Positions 35,954 through 44,687 of a stretch of DNA of 64,000 nucleotides are shown here, one piece after another. The stretch comes from Halorarius litoreus (GTDB taxonomy: Archaea > Halobacteriota > Halobacteria > Halobacteriales > Haloarculaceae), in contig NZ_CP101454.1 in the NCBI RefSeq assembly GCF_024362405.1, positions 868,001 to 932,000 on the forward strand. The letters are read 5' to 3'. The notes beneath the pieces were generated by a model. That model saw only the letters and a list, made by a program, of their open reading frames with translations, did no database searches and had not been told where the DNA came from. How positions within the stretch are numbered: position 1 is the stretch's first letter; the number at the start of each line of letters is the position of its first letter. Made by a program: the position numbers and the translations under genes.

Positions 35954-36096
35954 GAGGCGTAACTTCCCGACGAGGGGTCGATTGGCACCTTCGTTGTCTT
36001 TCCGTCACGGTCCTCCGGTCGCCAGCACAGCCACTGTGGCCGTGTCACCATCGCCGCCGGCAGTGCATCGGCTGGTGGGAGCGTGTACTCAGGCAT
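35954..36096 (-). repeat. Duplicated 5' fragment of the primase gene fused to the SMC pseudogene
   Basis: This 143-base block aligns without gaps to 40247-40389, the start of the primase-polymerase gene, with roughly nine in ten bases identical, including the ATG. The frame begins MPEYTLPPADALPAAM and runs straight into out-of-frame SMC sequence. It therefore records a recombination or deletion joining two replicon genes. Confidence 0.8.
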
Positions 36097-36155
36097 TATT
36101 GCAGATTGTGTCGAAATCTGACCCACCAGCTACTGATTGATGAATCCGGCACTGT

Positions 36156-36889
36156 CTAGTTACCCTCCTGAGCTGGCGTTCGACCGCCGAGCGATTGATG
36201 CGGTCGCTGAAAGTTATAGTAATGAACGAACATTGCAAGCCACTGGCGGACGCTCAGCCGACTGCCCACCCACGAGTTGTGGAAACGGTCGACTCTCATT
36301 TTGAACGTGTGAAACCATTTTTCGATCAAGTTTCGGTCTGTGTAGTCGACCCGACCGTTCAACCCTAATCGAGAGAAGGCAGTCCGATAGCCAAAGGCAT
36401 TGGCTAGAAACACAGTCTCAGAACAATCGTGTTTCTCGCACACTCCGTGGAGAAACGCAGCCGCCGGATCAGTCCCGTGACGTTCAAACAACGCAACGTC
36501 AAGAATTACGTTTGTGTCGAGGTCTATTGCAGCGTACAACCAAGACCACTCGCCGTTGATTTTGACAGCGGTCTCGTCGATCGCGACCCGCCTCGGCTGC
36601 GCCGTCCGCAGAAATCTTCGATTTCTGCTGGGCTGCGGGAGAGCTTTGCTCTCCCGAACGTCGGCGGGTCGGAAACGCTGTCAGCCAGCCGATGTACCCA
36701 CTGGAAAATCGCTTGAAACGAGCGTTCTACGCCGAGTAGCCGAAGAATCGCTTCTGTCTCTCTACGCGGCAAACCGGCAGCATGGAGTCGGACGGCGAAC
36801 GCCCTGACGGGCGTCGCCGTCCGCTCCCGCTGCCAACATTCATAATTCGCCGTTTCCAACGACTCTGTGAGCAGTTCTAGGTCGAGCAA
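36156..36889 (-). pseudogene. IS6-family transposase, frameshifted by a palindromic insert
   Basis: The N-terminal part (FAVRLHAAGLPRRETEAIL, WVHRLADSVSDPP) and the C-terminal DDE part (VAIDETAVKINGEWSW, LYAAIDLDT, then YTDRNLIEKWFHTFKMRVDRFHNSW and RPHQSLGGRTP) are in different frames. A 53-base insert plus a 3-base duplication between DPP and QPRRVAIDE causes the shift. Apart from the insert the gene looks intact, so the insertion is recent. The likely start is TTG at 36887-36889. Confidence 0.8.
36606..36658. mobile_element. 53-base double-palindrome insertion (REP/MITE-like) in the IS6 transposase
   Basis: Two adjacent hairpins, each with 8-base perfect arms and a 3-base loop: CAGAAATC/GATTTCTG (36609-36627) and GGGAGAGC/GCTCTCCC (36637-36655). 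CGT occurs directly on both sides (36603-36605 and 36659-36661), consistent with a 3-base target duplication. Removing insert plus one CGT restores the IS6 reading frame exactly. Confidence 0.65.
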
Positions 36890-36943
36890 AGCACTAGATC
36901 TACGAACTGCTCGCTTCTCAAATTGGCCTAACTAGACAGTGCC

Positions 36944-37550
36944 CCTATGCGTATGCTACCAGAGTAACTACACGACTTCAGCTCTGATTCCATCCTAGTT
37001 CTGCAGGTTGGAACTAAATTACTCATATGCATATATAATTGTAATTCACTGGATTATCGCGAGCGCTGTTTTCCAGTGAAAACGATAGCAATAGACGATA
37101 ATTCGGCAGATTTGTTTTGACACCATTTCGCACCTTTGAAAACATATTTATTTGTAACGATGCCGGTCGAAGAACGTCCGACTGATGTCCGCCGCCGAGC
37201 ACTCAGCGTCGAATGTCTTATGGATGTAGTCACGCAGATTCTCGGCCCGCCATGTCTCAGCGTAGTGGCCGAACGCGTCGGGTTTTCGGCGATCCGCGAC
37301 TCGACCACTGCAGCTATTCGTTAGAGATTTTCGGCGGGCGTCCCGCTCGTACCTCGTCCACTCGGTGCACCTTCAGCCGCGTCGCGGCTTTCGTATTGTC
37401 AGCCTCGTTAACCGCCGTTTTGAGGCGATTGATCTGGATGTCATCCAATATACTGGTTGTTGTAGCAATTTGCACAACTACTTTTGAAAAGCAATTTCAC
37501 AAATACATTAGTCAACTTCTACGGTGCACTCGGGCGGTGATTATTCTGAT
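36944..37550. other. AT-rich gap with decayed fragment between IS6 and the recombinase gene
   Basis: About 600 bases of low GC with no intact gene. It holds the third decayed transposase-like fragment. As the region next to the recombinase gene, it is where an attachment site would be expected, but I found no convincing direct repeat with the right side near 60.2 kb and no tRNA. Confidence 0.4.
37140..37325 (-). pseudogene. Decayed transposase-like fragment, copy 3
   Basis: Minus-strand translation gives PDAFGHYAETWRAENLRDYI followed by HKTFDAEC and ISRTFFD, matching copy 1 (PDAFGFDTETWDAETLRDQI, RTFLD) position for position. The frame is open for only about 45 codons. This is the third relic of the same protein in 15 kb. 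Confidence 0.55.
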
Positions 37551-38642
37551 CTATAGCAACCGATATATTTCTCGTCGGTACACTGGCTCGATATCTTCGT
37601 AGTACGTGTGGATGTACTCGTCAATTCCGGCACGATCAGTCACGGACTCACTGTCCGGGCGATCCCCGCGCATGTACTTCACCAGCGGCCGTGGCAGGTC
37701 CTGCTGGACTCGCCAGTACGTCGTGAAGCGGTGTCGACCATAGTGGCTCAACACGGAGCGATGGTGCTCCGTCTCTGCATACTCCGGATGGAACCAGCGG
37801 CGCCACGTTTCGGTCACGAACTGCTTCGTTAGCTTGTGCCCCTTCTGTGAGACGATCACCCACGGAACGCCGGTATCGGGTCGAACGAGCAGGTATCTCG
37901 TGAGTATGTCCTCAAGTTCCTCGTCTAGTGGGAGGACACGCGGTCGCCCCGACTTGTTCCCGTATCGGTCGTGTGGGATGTATACCGCGTTCGGCCGACC
38001 ATCGAGCATCCAGTGGTCGCCGATTTCCGGGTGATGGCTCTGAAGGTCATCGTCTGAAACGTCGAGTTCACCGAGAACGAGATTACACACCTCACTCGCT
38101 CGAAGGCCGAGTTTGAGCTGGAGACAAATGATAACGAGGTCGCGTAGTCGATCGATTCGACTGATGATGTCCCGGAGCTCAGTGAACGGGATGTTGGGGA
38201 GTTTCTTCTGTTCGGGGGCGTCCATCGAGACGGTCTGTTTGACGACCGTGAACGGGTTGTACTCCTGTGTATGGGGAAAGCTCGGTGCGGACTGCCAGAA
38301 GCGATACACCTCTTCGAGTTTTCGGAGCTTCTCCGAGATTGTATCCGGGTGATTACCCTTCTCGGTCTGCTCGTGATGGATGAATCTACGAAGATGGTCT
38401 ATCGCTGGACACGCCGGGTGGCGCCCCTCGGTCTCCATGTGCGTCTTCCACTGCTTGATCACCCGGTGGTACCCGCGTTCAGTTCGAGGCGCTATGTCCT
38501 TCGACGTGAGGGCGTCTTCGAGGAAGACCTCGAACGGGTCTGTGCTGATCGTTTCGAACGTCGAAGCGTACTGTGCGAGAGGGTCGGTTGAGCGGCCAAA
38601 CGCCGCTGCTATCTCTTCTCTGGAGTGGTCTTGGTCAGTCAT
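37551..38642 (-). CDS. Tyrosine recombinase/integrase
   Basis: A 363-residue phage-type integrase. The core-binding region (about 35-120) precedes a catalytic domain with Arg181 (GLRASEV), His300/Arg303 (SHYGRHRFT) and a Tyr in the GIDEYIHTYY tail (about 343-348). It would catalyse integration, excision or dimer resolution of the replicon. ATG 38642 overlaps the upstream small gene by four bases (ATGA), so the two are co-translated from the two-hairpin leader. No attachment site was recognised. Confidence 0.88.
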   Translation of the reverse strand: MTDQDHSREEIAAAFGRSTDPLAQYASTFETISTDPFEVFLEDALTSKDIAPRTERGYHRVIKQWKTHMETEGRHPACPAIDHLRRFIHHEQTEKGNHPDTISEKLRKLEEVYRFWQSAPSFPHTQEYNPFTVVKQTVSMDAPEQKKLPNIPFTELRDIISRIDRLRDLVIICLQLKLGLRASEVCNLVLGELDVSDDDLQSHHPEIGDHWMLDGRPNAVYIPHDRYGNKSGRPRVLPLDEELEDILTRYLLVRPDTGVPWVIVSQKGHKLTKQFVTETWRRWFHPEYAETEHHRSVLSHYGRHRFTTYWRVQQDLPRPLVKYMRGDRPDSESVTDRAGIDEYIHTYYEDIEPVYRREIYRLL

Positions 38643-39115
38643 TCGTGATACGCCCGTCCACGGTCGATCTTTCGCTCCCAGACGATACCTGCGTGTTCGG
38701 ACTCGGCTGCGGCCATCCACAGTGGGTGGTAGGTGTGTGGGTGATCCGGGTGGTGCTGTAACCAGGAGTAGAACTGTTCGAGTTTGACCCAGTACACGTT
38801 GTAGGCGGTGTTGAGGGACACGCGGTCCAGCAAGCCGTCCAGCCACGCTTCAACGTCCGCTGGCCGCGCAAGTGCGTGGTGGCGTCCCCGTGATTCGATG
38901 TGTTCTTTCCAGCGGCGACCCGCGAGCCGATACTTCTGCCGGCAACGCTCCGATTCGACCTCGTCGAATCGCTCCTCGACGAGGAACCTCTCGTACGTGT
39001 CGGCATCCTCGTACTCGCTCGCGTACCGTTCGAGCCGCCGATGAGAGGGTACCTCAGAAAGTCGTTTGTACACGCCCATTCGGTCCGTCGGATCTGAAGA
39101 TTGCGTTCGTCTCAT
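38639..39115 (-). CDS. Stand-alone integrase core-binding (SAM-like) domain protein
   Basis: A 158-residue protein resembling only the N-terminal DNA-binding half of tyrosine recombinases (RRWKEHIESRGRHHALARP, NTAYNVYWVKLEQFYSWL). No catalytic Arg, His or Tyr set follows. Its stop overlaps the start of the full-length recombinase, so they are made together. A possible accessory DNA-binding or directionality partner. ATG 39115 is 7 bases downstream of the second leader hairpin. Confidence 0.6.
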   Translation of the reverse strand: MRRTQSSDPTDRMGVYKRLSEVPSHRRLERYASEYEDADTYERFLVEERFDEVESERCRQKYRLAGRRWKEHIESRGRHHALARPADVEAWLDGLLDRVSLNTAYNVYWVKLEQFYSWLQHHPDHPHTYHPLWMAAAESEHAGIVWERKIDRGRAYHE

Positions 39116-39170
39116 CGCTCACCCGGCCACTTGCTTGTGGCCGGCACCCGTTGCCGGCCACAGAAAAACA
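39116..39170 (-). promoter_or_regulatory. Two-hairpin leader, copy A (integrase operon)
   Basis: In the transcript direction a TGTTTTTCTG box is followed by hairpin 1 (39136-39162; 10-base perfect arms TGTGGCCGGC/GCCGGCCACA, loop AACGGGT). Hairpin 2 (39123-39144; CCGGCCAC/GTGGCCGG, loop AAGCAA) reuses the 3' arm of hairpin 1, so only one can form. Hairpin 2 ends 7 bases before the ATG. Confidence 0.65.
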
Positions 39171-39225
39171 GGGCTGCGTCTCTCTGCTGACCGATATCTC
39201 GAATGCTCAACCGAAATTCTGAGAC

Positions 39226-40389
39226 TCAGTCTCGGAACCTGCTGAACAGGCCACGATTCTCCTGTTCAGCGAGTTCTGATTCGAGGGTTTCACGACGCTC
39301 ACGCTCGGCCGCGAGCTCCTCAGACAATCGCTCGTTTTCCGCTTCGAGTCGTCTAATCTCCGCCTGGAGAGACTCAATCGCGGCAACGTCAGCAGTTTGT
39401 TGTGACTGTTCAGCTGCCCCTCCACCGGTCGGCTGGGTCCCTGTTTCAGGGAAGAGCGACCACTGCCCGTCGTCCCCGTAGAAATCTGACGTGCCAGCGA
39501 TCGCGCGTTCGATCGTTCGCTCGCCGTACGTTGCGCCATCGCTGAAATGCACCTCGTCCCACTTCTCTCGATAGAGCCCGGACTCGCGGAACAAACGATC
39601 CATCTGATGTGCATCACCACCGGTCCAGAACGCGAGCAACGAACACAACGCCATATCCGCTTCCGACTGACTCTCATACCCACTCGTATTCCCGCGATAC
39701 AGCCGGTCGAACTTCTCGCCGTTGGCGGCACTCCGGGCCTTCTCAAGCAACTCCTCATCACCAAGATCGTTCCCGTCGTTTCCGTCGGTGGCTGAAGTGG
39801 GTGTACCTTCCGTGGCTGTTGCGTCACCCGACGACTGGTTTGTGTCTTGTGGGGCAAGATACTCTGCGTGGACTGCTGCAAGTGCGTCATCGCGGATGGC
39901 CACAGTCTCAAGCGTCTCTTCGACATGGTCGCCAGTGACGGTGAAGAACCGCGCTGTCTCGTACAACTCAACGTCACCCTGGCGATTGCGACCCTCGGGA
40001 AGCGTCCCCTTCACGATGACGTGAACGCCCGTTCCCGATGGGCTCACTTCGGTAAACGAATCGAGTCGCGTGACGATATCCGCCGCCCACTCAGTAAGTT
40101 CACCTGTAGTTGGGTCGCGGCAGTCGTCGAGGTCGACACCCACGAGCGGGTCGTCGTCGGTGAACACGAAGCCGATACCGATGTCTTCCAGATCCGCGTA
40201 GTCACGGGCCGTCGCGAAGTCTTTCCACGTCGCCGAGTCGGTCGTCGAGGCGTAGCTTCCCGACGAGGGGTCGATTGGCACCTTCGTTGTCTTCCCGTCA
40301 CGGTCTTCCGGTCGCCAGCACAACCACTGGGGCCGCGTCACCATCGCCGCCGGGAGTGCATCGGCTGGTGGCAGGGCACGTTCAGTCAT
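39226..40389 (-). CDS. Plasmid/virus primase-polymerase-like protein (NrS-1 type)
   Basis: A 387-residue protein. The N-terminal half resembles the prim-pol domain of haloarchaeal NrS-1-type proteins: RPQWLCWRPEDRDGKTTKVP, GIGFVFTDDDPLVGVDLDDC (catalytic acidic cluster) and SPSGTGVHVIVKG. A middle region (EKFDRLYRGNTSGY, FWTGGDAHQMDRLF) resembles the family's helical domain. No helicase follows; the C-terminus is a coiled coil ending in RFRD. It probably primes or copies replicon DNA. ATG 40389 overlaps the VirB4-like gene by eight bases. A duplicate of its 5' end lies at 35954-36096. Confidence 0.7.
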   Translation of the reverse strand: MTERALPPADALPAAMVTRPQWLCWRPEDRDGKTTKVPIDPSSGSYASTTDSATWKDFATARDYADLEDIGIGFVFTDDDPLVGVDLDDCRDPTTGELTEWAADIVTRLDSFTEVSPSGTGVHVIVKGTLPEGRNRQGDVELYETARFFTVTGDHVEETLETVAIRDDALAAVHAEYLAPQDTNQSSGDATATEGTPTSATDGNDGNDLGDEELLEKARSAANGEKFDRLYRGNTSGYESQSEADMALCSLLAFWTGGDAHQMDRLFRESGLYREKWDEVHFSDGATYGERTIERAIAGTSDFYGDDGQWSLFPETGTQPTGGGAAEQSQQTADVAAIESLQAEIRRLEAENERLSEELAAERERRETLESELAEQENRGLFSRFRD

Positions 40390-42475
40390 CGTCTGCCCCC
40401 GCCGTTGCATCGGTGAACATCGCTGCCTGATCCTCGCTGCCGGCGGTTCGTGGGTCGTACTCGATGACCTCCTGCTCCTTCTCGAGCGCTCTGACTTCCA
40501 TCCCACGCCATTCACCGTCGACGCCGAGCAATGCTTGTGAGTAGCCTTTCTCTTCGTCGCCGGGAATCGCGTCCTGAACGAATCGCATCTGGGCGTGGTT
40601 CAGCCCGAACTCGTTTGCGACGTCGGTGTTCATCCCGTCGAGTTTGTGGAACTGCTTGACGGCACACTGATCCAGAATCATCTTCGCCACATCGTCCTGG
40701 AAGAACTCGTCGACGGTCTGGGTTACCAGTCGAATCGAGAGGTCGTGATGGCGATGGTGTCGAAAGATGGTCTCCAGATACTGAAGGGTCGCCGCGTCCT
40801 TCAGAAGATAACGCGACTCATCTACGATGAACACCACTTCCTTGTCTGTCTCTTTGGCCCGTTCGTACACCAGCGAGATGAGCAACTCCATCAGCAGGCT
40901 CGTGTGGCCGCCGAGCTGGCCACCCTGCTGGACAAGATCGAGATAGATAATCTTCTCATCGCGGATGTCGAATTCGCTTTCGCGACCGAGATTCTCGAAC
41001 TGGCCACCTTCGGCGAATGGACGCAACTGGTCGAGAAGCCAGACAGCGTCTTCTTCAATCTTCTCTGCTTCGGCCGCAGTCCGGATGACGTACTCGTCCG
41101 GGTCGTCGCTCATCGATTCTAGGATGTCGAGCACATCACGGACGGTCGGGCTCGGGTTGTCGTGCGTGGAGACATCCTCGGTGATACCCTGTTGTTCGTA
41201 CGCTTCGTCGAACGCTGCCTCCAGGGTCGTTCGCCGGTCGCCAAGGTCGACACCACGGGCGGCGAAGAAGTTCGTGAAGAACGAAATGGCTCGCTCGCGG
41301 CGCTCTTTCAGCGGACTGGCGTCGTCACCACGCGCCTGCAGGACGTGGTCTGGCGTCGGCTTGATCTCAAGCGGGTTGAGCCCGAGTGTCCCACCGACCG
41401 TGATCTGCTTGCCACCGAGGGCTTCGCTCACGCCGTTCCAGTTGTTCAGCGGCTCGAGGATGACGCCGATTCGGTCGGGATCTTGCTCGATACTCCGGAT
41501 GAAGTTCTGCTTCGCACCGAACGACTTGCCCGACCCTGGGTCGCCGACAGTGAACATCGCGTAGCCGTCTTCCCGGGCGAACGGGTCGACGACAAGCGGG
41601 CTCTGTGTGTCCTTGTGGATGCCGTACTCCACGCCGCCGGATTCGAGAATCGTCGGGTTGTGTGGAGACGCGAGCAACGCCCCAACAGCCCCGCCCAGGG
41701 CGATGGCTCCGCGGCCGAGTTCGTCGCCGCCGATGGGTGCTGCCGACTGGAGGGCCTTGTCTTGGAGACAGATGGCCGTCGCCGGTTCGAGTCGCGCTGG
41801 TGGCTCGCGAAGCGTCGACCGGACCCGCGTGACGGCCTCTCTGAGTTCGGCTTTCGAGTCGGCGCGGACGGTGACGAACAGCGACTGTGAGAACACGCGC
41901 TGGCCGTTCTCGACGGCTTTGTACGTCGCTGCCGCCTCGTTTGCACGCTCCTGGAGGTAGGCACCGCGGACGCTGTCGTCGATGTCGGCTCCCGCCTGTA
42001 GATCGTCGGCGGTCTCCTGCAACTGGTCGCGAGCTCGATCCGGCAGCTTCGGCGTGACGTGAGCCGTCAGGTCGAACTCCACGTCCGTGAGTTCGAACAG
42101 CCCGCTCAGGTAGCCGTCGCTGGGGTAGTCGGGGTACTCGGCAATGGAGAGCGTCCTCGTCCACTGATCACCGAGGCGGGCCGTTCGTGTCTCCCACTCG
42201 ACGGCCGCAGGTGCGATCACCGACTGGTGGCGTTCCGCGAGGGTATCGAATGCCGACCGTTCTCGTGTGCCTGCGGCGAGGGTCTCGTCGTCAAGTACGT
42301 CTGCGAGTTCGACATCCGGCTCGGAACGCCTCCGTTTCCACTCGAGGAGGCGCGCAATCCCGATGACGACGAGCACGGTACCGATACCGTAGACGAACAC
42401 GCCACCCGGAGAGACGAGGTCCGGTCGATTCGCCACGATGCTGCTCACCTGTTGGATGAGTTCGTTTGGGCTCAC
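40382..42475 (-). CDS. VirB4-like conjugation ATPase
   Basis: A 697-residue ATPase with an N-terminal membrane helix (about 25-45), a TraC/VirB4-type N-domain and a HerA-like motor. Walker A is GDPGSGKS (311-318) and Walker B VVFIVDES (Asp552/Glu553). Downstream LVTQTVDEFF and the arginine-rich FRHHRHH region are typical. VirB4 powers assembly and substrate transfer in type IV secretion. GTG start overlaps the VirB3/PrgI-like gene by four bases. Part of a compact conjugation operon transcribed leftward. Confidence 0.85.
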   Translation of the reverse strand: MSPNELIQQVSSIVANRPDLVSPGGVFVYGIGTVLVVIGIARLLEWKRRRSEPDVELADVLDDETLAAGTRERSAFDTLAERHQSVIAPAAVEWETRTARLGDQWTRTLSIAEYPDYPSDGYLSGLFELTDVEFDLTAHVTPKLPDRARDQLQETADDLQAGADIDDSVRGAYLQERANEAAATYKAVENGQRVFSQSLFVTVRADSKAELREAVTRVRSTLREPPARLEPATAICLQDKALQSAAPIGGDELGRGAIALGGAVGALLASPHNPTILESGGVEYGIHKDTQSPLVVDPFAREDGYAMFTVGDPGSGKSFGAKQNFIRSIEQDPDRIGVILEPLNNWNGVSEALGGKQITVGGTLGLNPLEIKPTPDHVLQARGDDASPLKERRERAISFFTNFFAARGVDLGDRRTTLEAAFDEAYEQQGITEDVSTHDNPSPTVRDVLDILESMSDDPDEYVIRTAAEAEKIEEDAVWLLDQLRPFAEGGQFENLGRESEFDIRDEKIIYLDLVQQGGQLGGHTSLLMELLISLVYERAKETDKEVVFIVDESRYLLKDAATLQYLETIFRHHRHHDLSIRLVTQTVDEFFQDDVAKMILDQCAVKQFHKLDGMNTDVANEFGLNHAQMRFVQDAIPGDEEKGYSQALLGVDGEWRGMEVRALEKEQEVIEYDPRTAGSEDQAAMFTDATAGADDD

Positions 42476-43560
42476 TGGTCGGCCCTCCGCTGGCTCTCTC
42501 CGACAGCCGGCTCAGTTCGCAGCAAGCGGTCGGGGTCCTCGTACTCCTCGCCGTTCCAGAACTCTGCGGCGAGGACGAACACCTCCAGTGTGCTGAGTCG
42601 GGTCGCTGACCACCCGGCGACGTCCTCGACGAACTCGGTTCGGACCGTCCGAATGCGCTCGTCGAGCTTCTCGAACATCGCCTGTCTGCGTTCAGCGGCA
42701 GCGAGGTCGGCGCGACGCGTTACGAACGGCGTGAACAGTACCCCGATGATCGGAATCTCGGTGAGCTTCTCACCGGGCGTCGGTTCCTGCCCGTAGCGGT
42801 TGTACACTTCGAGCGGCGACACCTCGATCCCGAGATAGTAGCGGTGCTGGCGGGTGTCGGCGAGCTCTGCCGGTCGCTGCTCCCGGTACTCGTTCAGGAG
42901 CTGCTCGAACGCCGGGTTCGCATCCACGTCGGGGTCGTCGAGCCGGTCTTCCAGTTGGTCGACGAGCCGGTCGACAGGGAACGCTCGCGTCGTCGTGTGG
43001 ATAGTGAGAGGAAACCGCAGCTCCGAGTTGGCGAACGCTTCGCCAGCCTCCTGGACAGCTTGCCAGTCGCCGGACATCGCGAAGTCCATATTCGACGGAG
43101 CGATCTCGATGAACGCCTCCATCGACCCGTCTTCACGCTCGACGGCCCCGGTGCCGGGCCAGGCTCGCCGGACACTCGTCAGGTCCTGTGTTCGTTCACT
43201 CGGGGTGAATGGTGTGTACTGGACGACGCCGCCATCTGTACTCGCATGCTCGGCGTCTGCTGGTCGCGAGAGCGTCATTTGTGGTCGTAGCATGTAGTGT
43301 CGCGTCACATCGCGGAGCCACGTCCACGCCGTCAGATGTGGCGGTGCCGCGTAGGTGACTGCAACGCCGAGCGTCAGTCCAAGGAGAACGAGAGGTAGCA
43401 CGAGGATGTGGCTGATGAAGGTCCCGAGAAACAGGCCTGCAACTGGGAAGCCAAGTACCACACCGACGTCCCCCTCGTCAACGTTGAGTCGCGGAATTCG
43501 TTGCTTCTCTCCGAGCTGATTCATGATTCGCCGACCGGCGGCTGAGCTGTCTGAAGTCAT
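42472..43560 (-). CDS. VirB3/PrgI-like inner-membrane conjugation protein
   Basis: A 362-residue protein. After a short basic N-terminus, two close hydrophobic helices (about 32-70, GVVLGFPVAGLFLGTFIS and LPLVLLGLTLGVAVTYAAP) resemble PrgI/VirB3. The large soluble part (MEAFIEIAPSNMDFAM, PLTIHTTTRAFPVDRLVDQL) looks like the N-terminal domain seen in VirB4/TraC systems. Its ATG overlaps the VirB6-like stop by one base and its stop overlaps the VirB4-like start. Role inferred from layout. Confidence 0.6.
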   Translation of the reverse strand: MTSDSSAAGRRIMNQLGEKQRIPRLNVDEGDVGVVLGFPVAGLFLGTFISHILVLPLVLLGLTLGVAVTYAAPPHLTAWTWLRDVTRHYMLRPQMTLSRPADAEHASTDGGVVQYTPFTPSERTQDLTSVRRAWPGTGAVEREDGSMEAFIEIAPSNMDFAMSGDWQAVQEAGEAFANSELRFPLTIHTTTRAFPVDRLVDQLEDRLDDPDVDANPAFEQLLNEYREQRPAELADTRQHRYYLGIEVSPLEVYNRYGQEPTPGEKLTEIPIIGVLFTPFVTRRADLAAAERRQAMFEKLDERIRTVRTEFVEDVAGWSATRLSTLEVFVLAAEFWNGEEYEDPDRLLRTEPAVGESQRRADQ

Positions 43561-44684
43561 CAGTAGTAGCCGGGGTCGTTCTCACTCCGACGGTACGACG
43601 GGACGCCCCCGGACGCGTCCGTCGCGATGTTGTCCTGCGTAGTCTGTGCTGTTTTCTGGGCGTCCCCTGCCGATTCACTGCCCGCCAAGTGGGACACTGC
43701 TGCGTGGCCGACGCCGGCTTTCGGCCCCCATCGGGCGGCTGTCGTTGCCGCTTTGGGCCCGACGCCGTAGCCGAGTCCTGCGATAACGCCGAGACCCACC
43801 GCAGTTCTCGATGCCGTGCCGATCGCTCCTGCGACGAGCGGGCTCGCATAGCTGAACGTCTTCCACGTCACGTACAGCGCGAGAACAGGAAGCGAGACCA
43901 CGACGAAGTACGCAAGGAAGGCGTCGCTTGGCGTGATCATCTGGTCACCTGCGAACAGCAACGCGTACCCACGGAAGAGAATGGCTGCCGGAAGCGGGAG
44001 GATAGCGAGTGGGATGAACTGCAGGCACAGACGCTTGGCGATACGAGACAGGATCGGGATGTTGCCGTACATGATGGCGATCCCGATCGGCATCCCGTAG
44101 AGGTAGATGAACAGCAGAACATTGCGAATGAAGTACACGGCTTTCAGCAGGACCATCGCAATCCCACCGAGACCAGCGAGGAACATCGTCAGCATGGGAT
44201 TGCCGGCGGCTGCGGGGAGCATTGTGTAGAGTGCTTCACCGACTCTCGAGACATCTGGAATCAGTCCGATTGTCAGCCCCTTCACGAAATACAGAGATAA
44301 GACAGCAACCCAATACCAACCTACGATAAGGACTGCTCCAGTCCAAGCATTTCGACGCGAATACTGGTTTGAGTATGCGCTACCCATCCCGAATATTCGG
44401 ATGAAGTGACGGCCTTGCACGGAGAGAAATAGTACGAGCAATGCTAGAATCATCACTTCACCCCCAACAACGCCTTGGTAGATACTGTGCCAAGGATTAT
44501 CTCCCTGTGCAGGGATTCCAAACACTACCTCAACTCCTTCTCCTTGGGGGAGCGGCGTATTGAAGAGCTCATTACTCAGTGACTGATACCCATTGATAAT
44601 CTCGTCAGTAAACCAGCTGGTGACCTTTCCAACAATATCTTCGAACCACTTGACACCGAAATCAGAGAACGGTACGTCCGGCAT
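43560..44684 (-). CDS. VirB6/TrbL-like polytopic membrane protein
   Basis: A 374-residue protein with an amphipathic N-terminus and about seven membrane helices (for instance GEVMILALLVLFLSV, AVLIVGWYWVAVLSLYFV, PLAILPLPAAILF), followed by a 60-residue Ala/Thr-rich cytoplasmic tail. The topology fits VirB6/TrbL channel proteins of conjugation systems. Located directly before the VirB3/VirB4-like genes. Sequence identity to a named family is not evident by eye. The 5' third is lower in GC than its neighbours. Confidence 0.6.
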   Translation of the reverse strand: MPDVPFSDFGVKWFEDIVGKVTSWFTDEIINGYQSLSNELFNTPLPQGEGVEVVFGIPAQGDNPWHSIYQGVVGGEVMILALLVLFLSVQGRHFIRIFGMGSAYSNQYSRRNAWTGAVLIVGWYWVAVLSLYFVKGLTIGLIPDVSRVGEALYTMLPAAAGNPMLTMFLAGLGGIAMVLLKAVYFIRNVLLFIYLYGMPIGIAIMYGNIPILSRIAKRLCLQFIPLAILPLPAAILFRGYALLFAGDQMITPSDAFLAYFVVVSLPVLALYVTWKTFSYASPLVAGAIGTASRTAVGLGVIAGLGYGVGPKAATTAARWGPKAGVGHAAVSHLAGSESAGDAQKTAQTTQDNIATDASGGVPSYRRSENDPGYY

Positions 44685-44687
44685 GGA

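Larger units (their letters stand above)
36148..36943 (-). mobile_element. IS6-family insertion sequence (ISH14-like), 796 bp
   Basis: Perfect 15-base terminal inverted repeats GGCACTGTCTAGTTA (36148-36162) and TAACTAGACAGTGCC (36929-36943) bound a single transposase reading frame whose stop lies in the left repeat. The 8 bases outside the two ends (ATGAATCC and CCTATGCG) do not match, so no target duplication is visible. That suggests the flanks were rearranged by recombination between IS copies. Confidence 0.85.
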
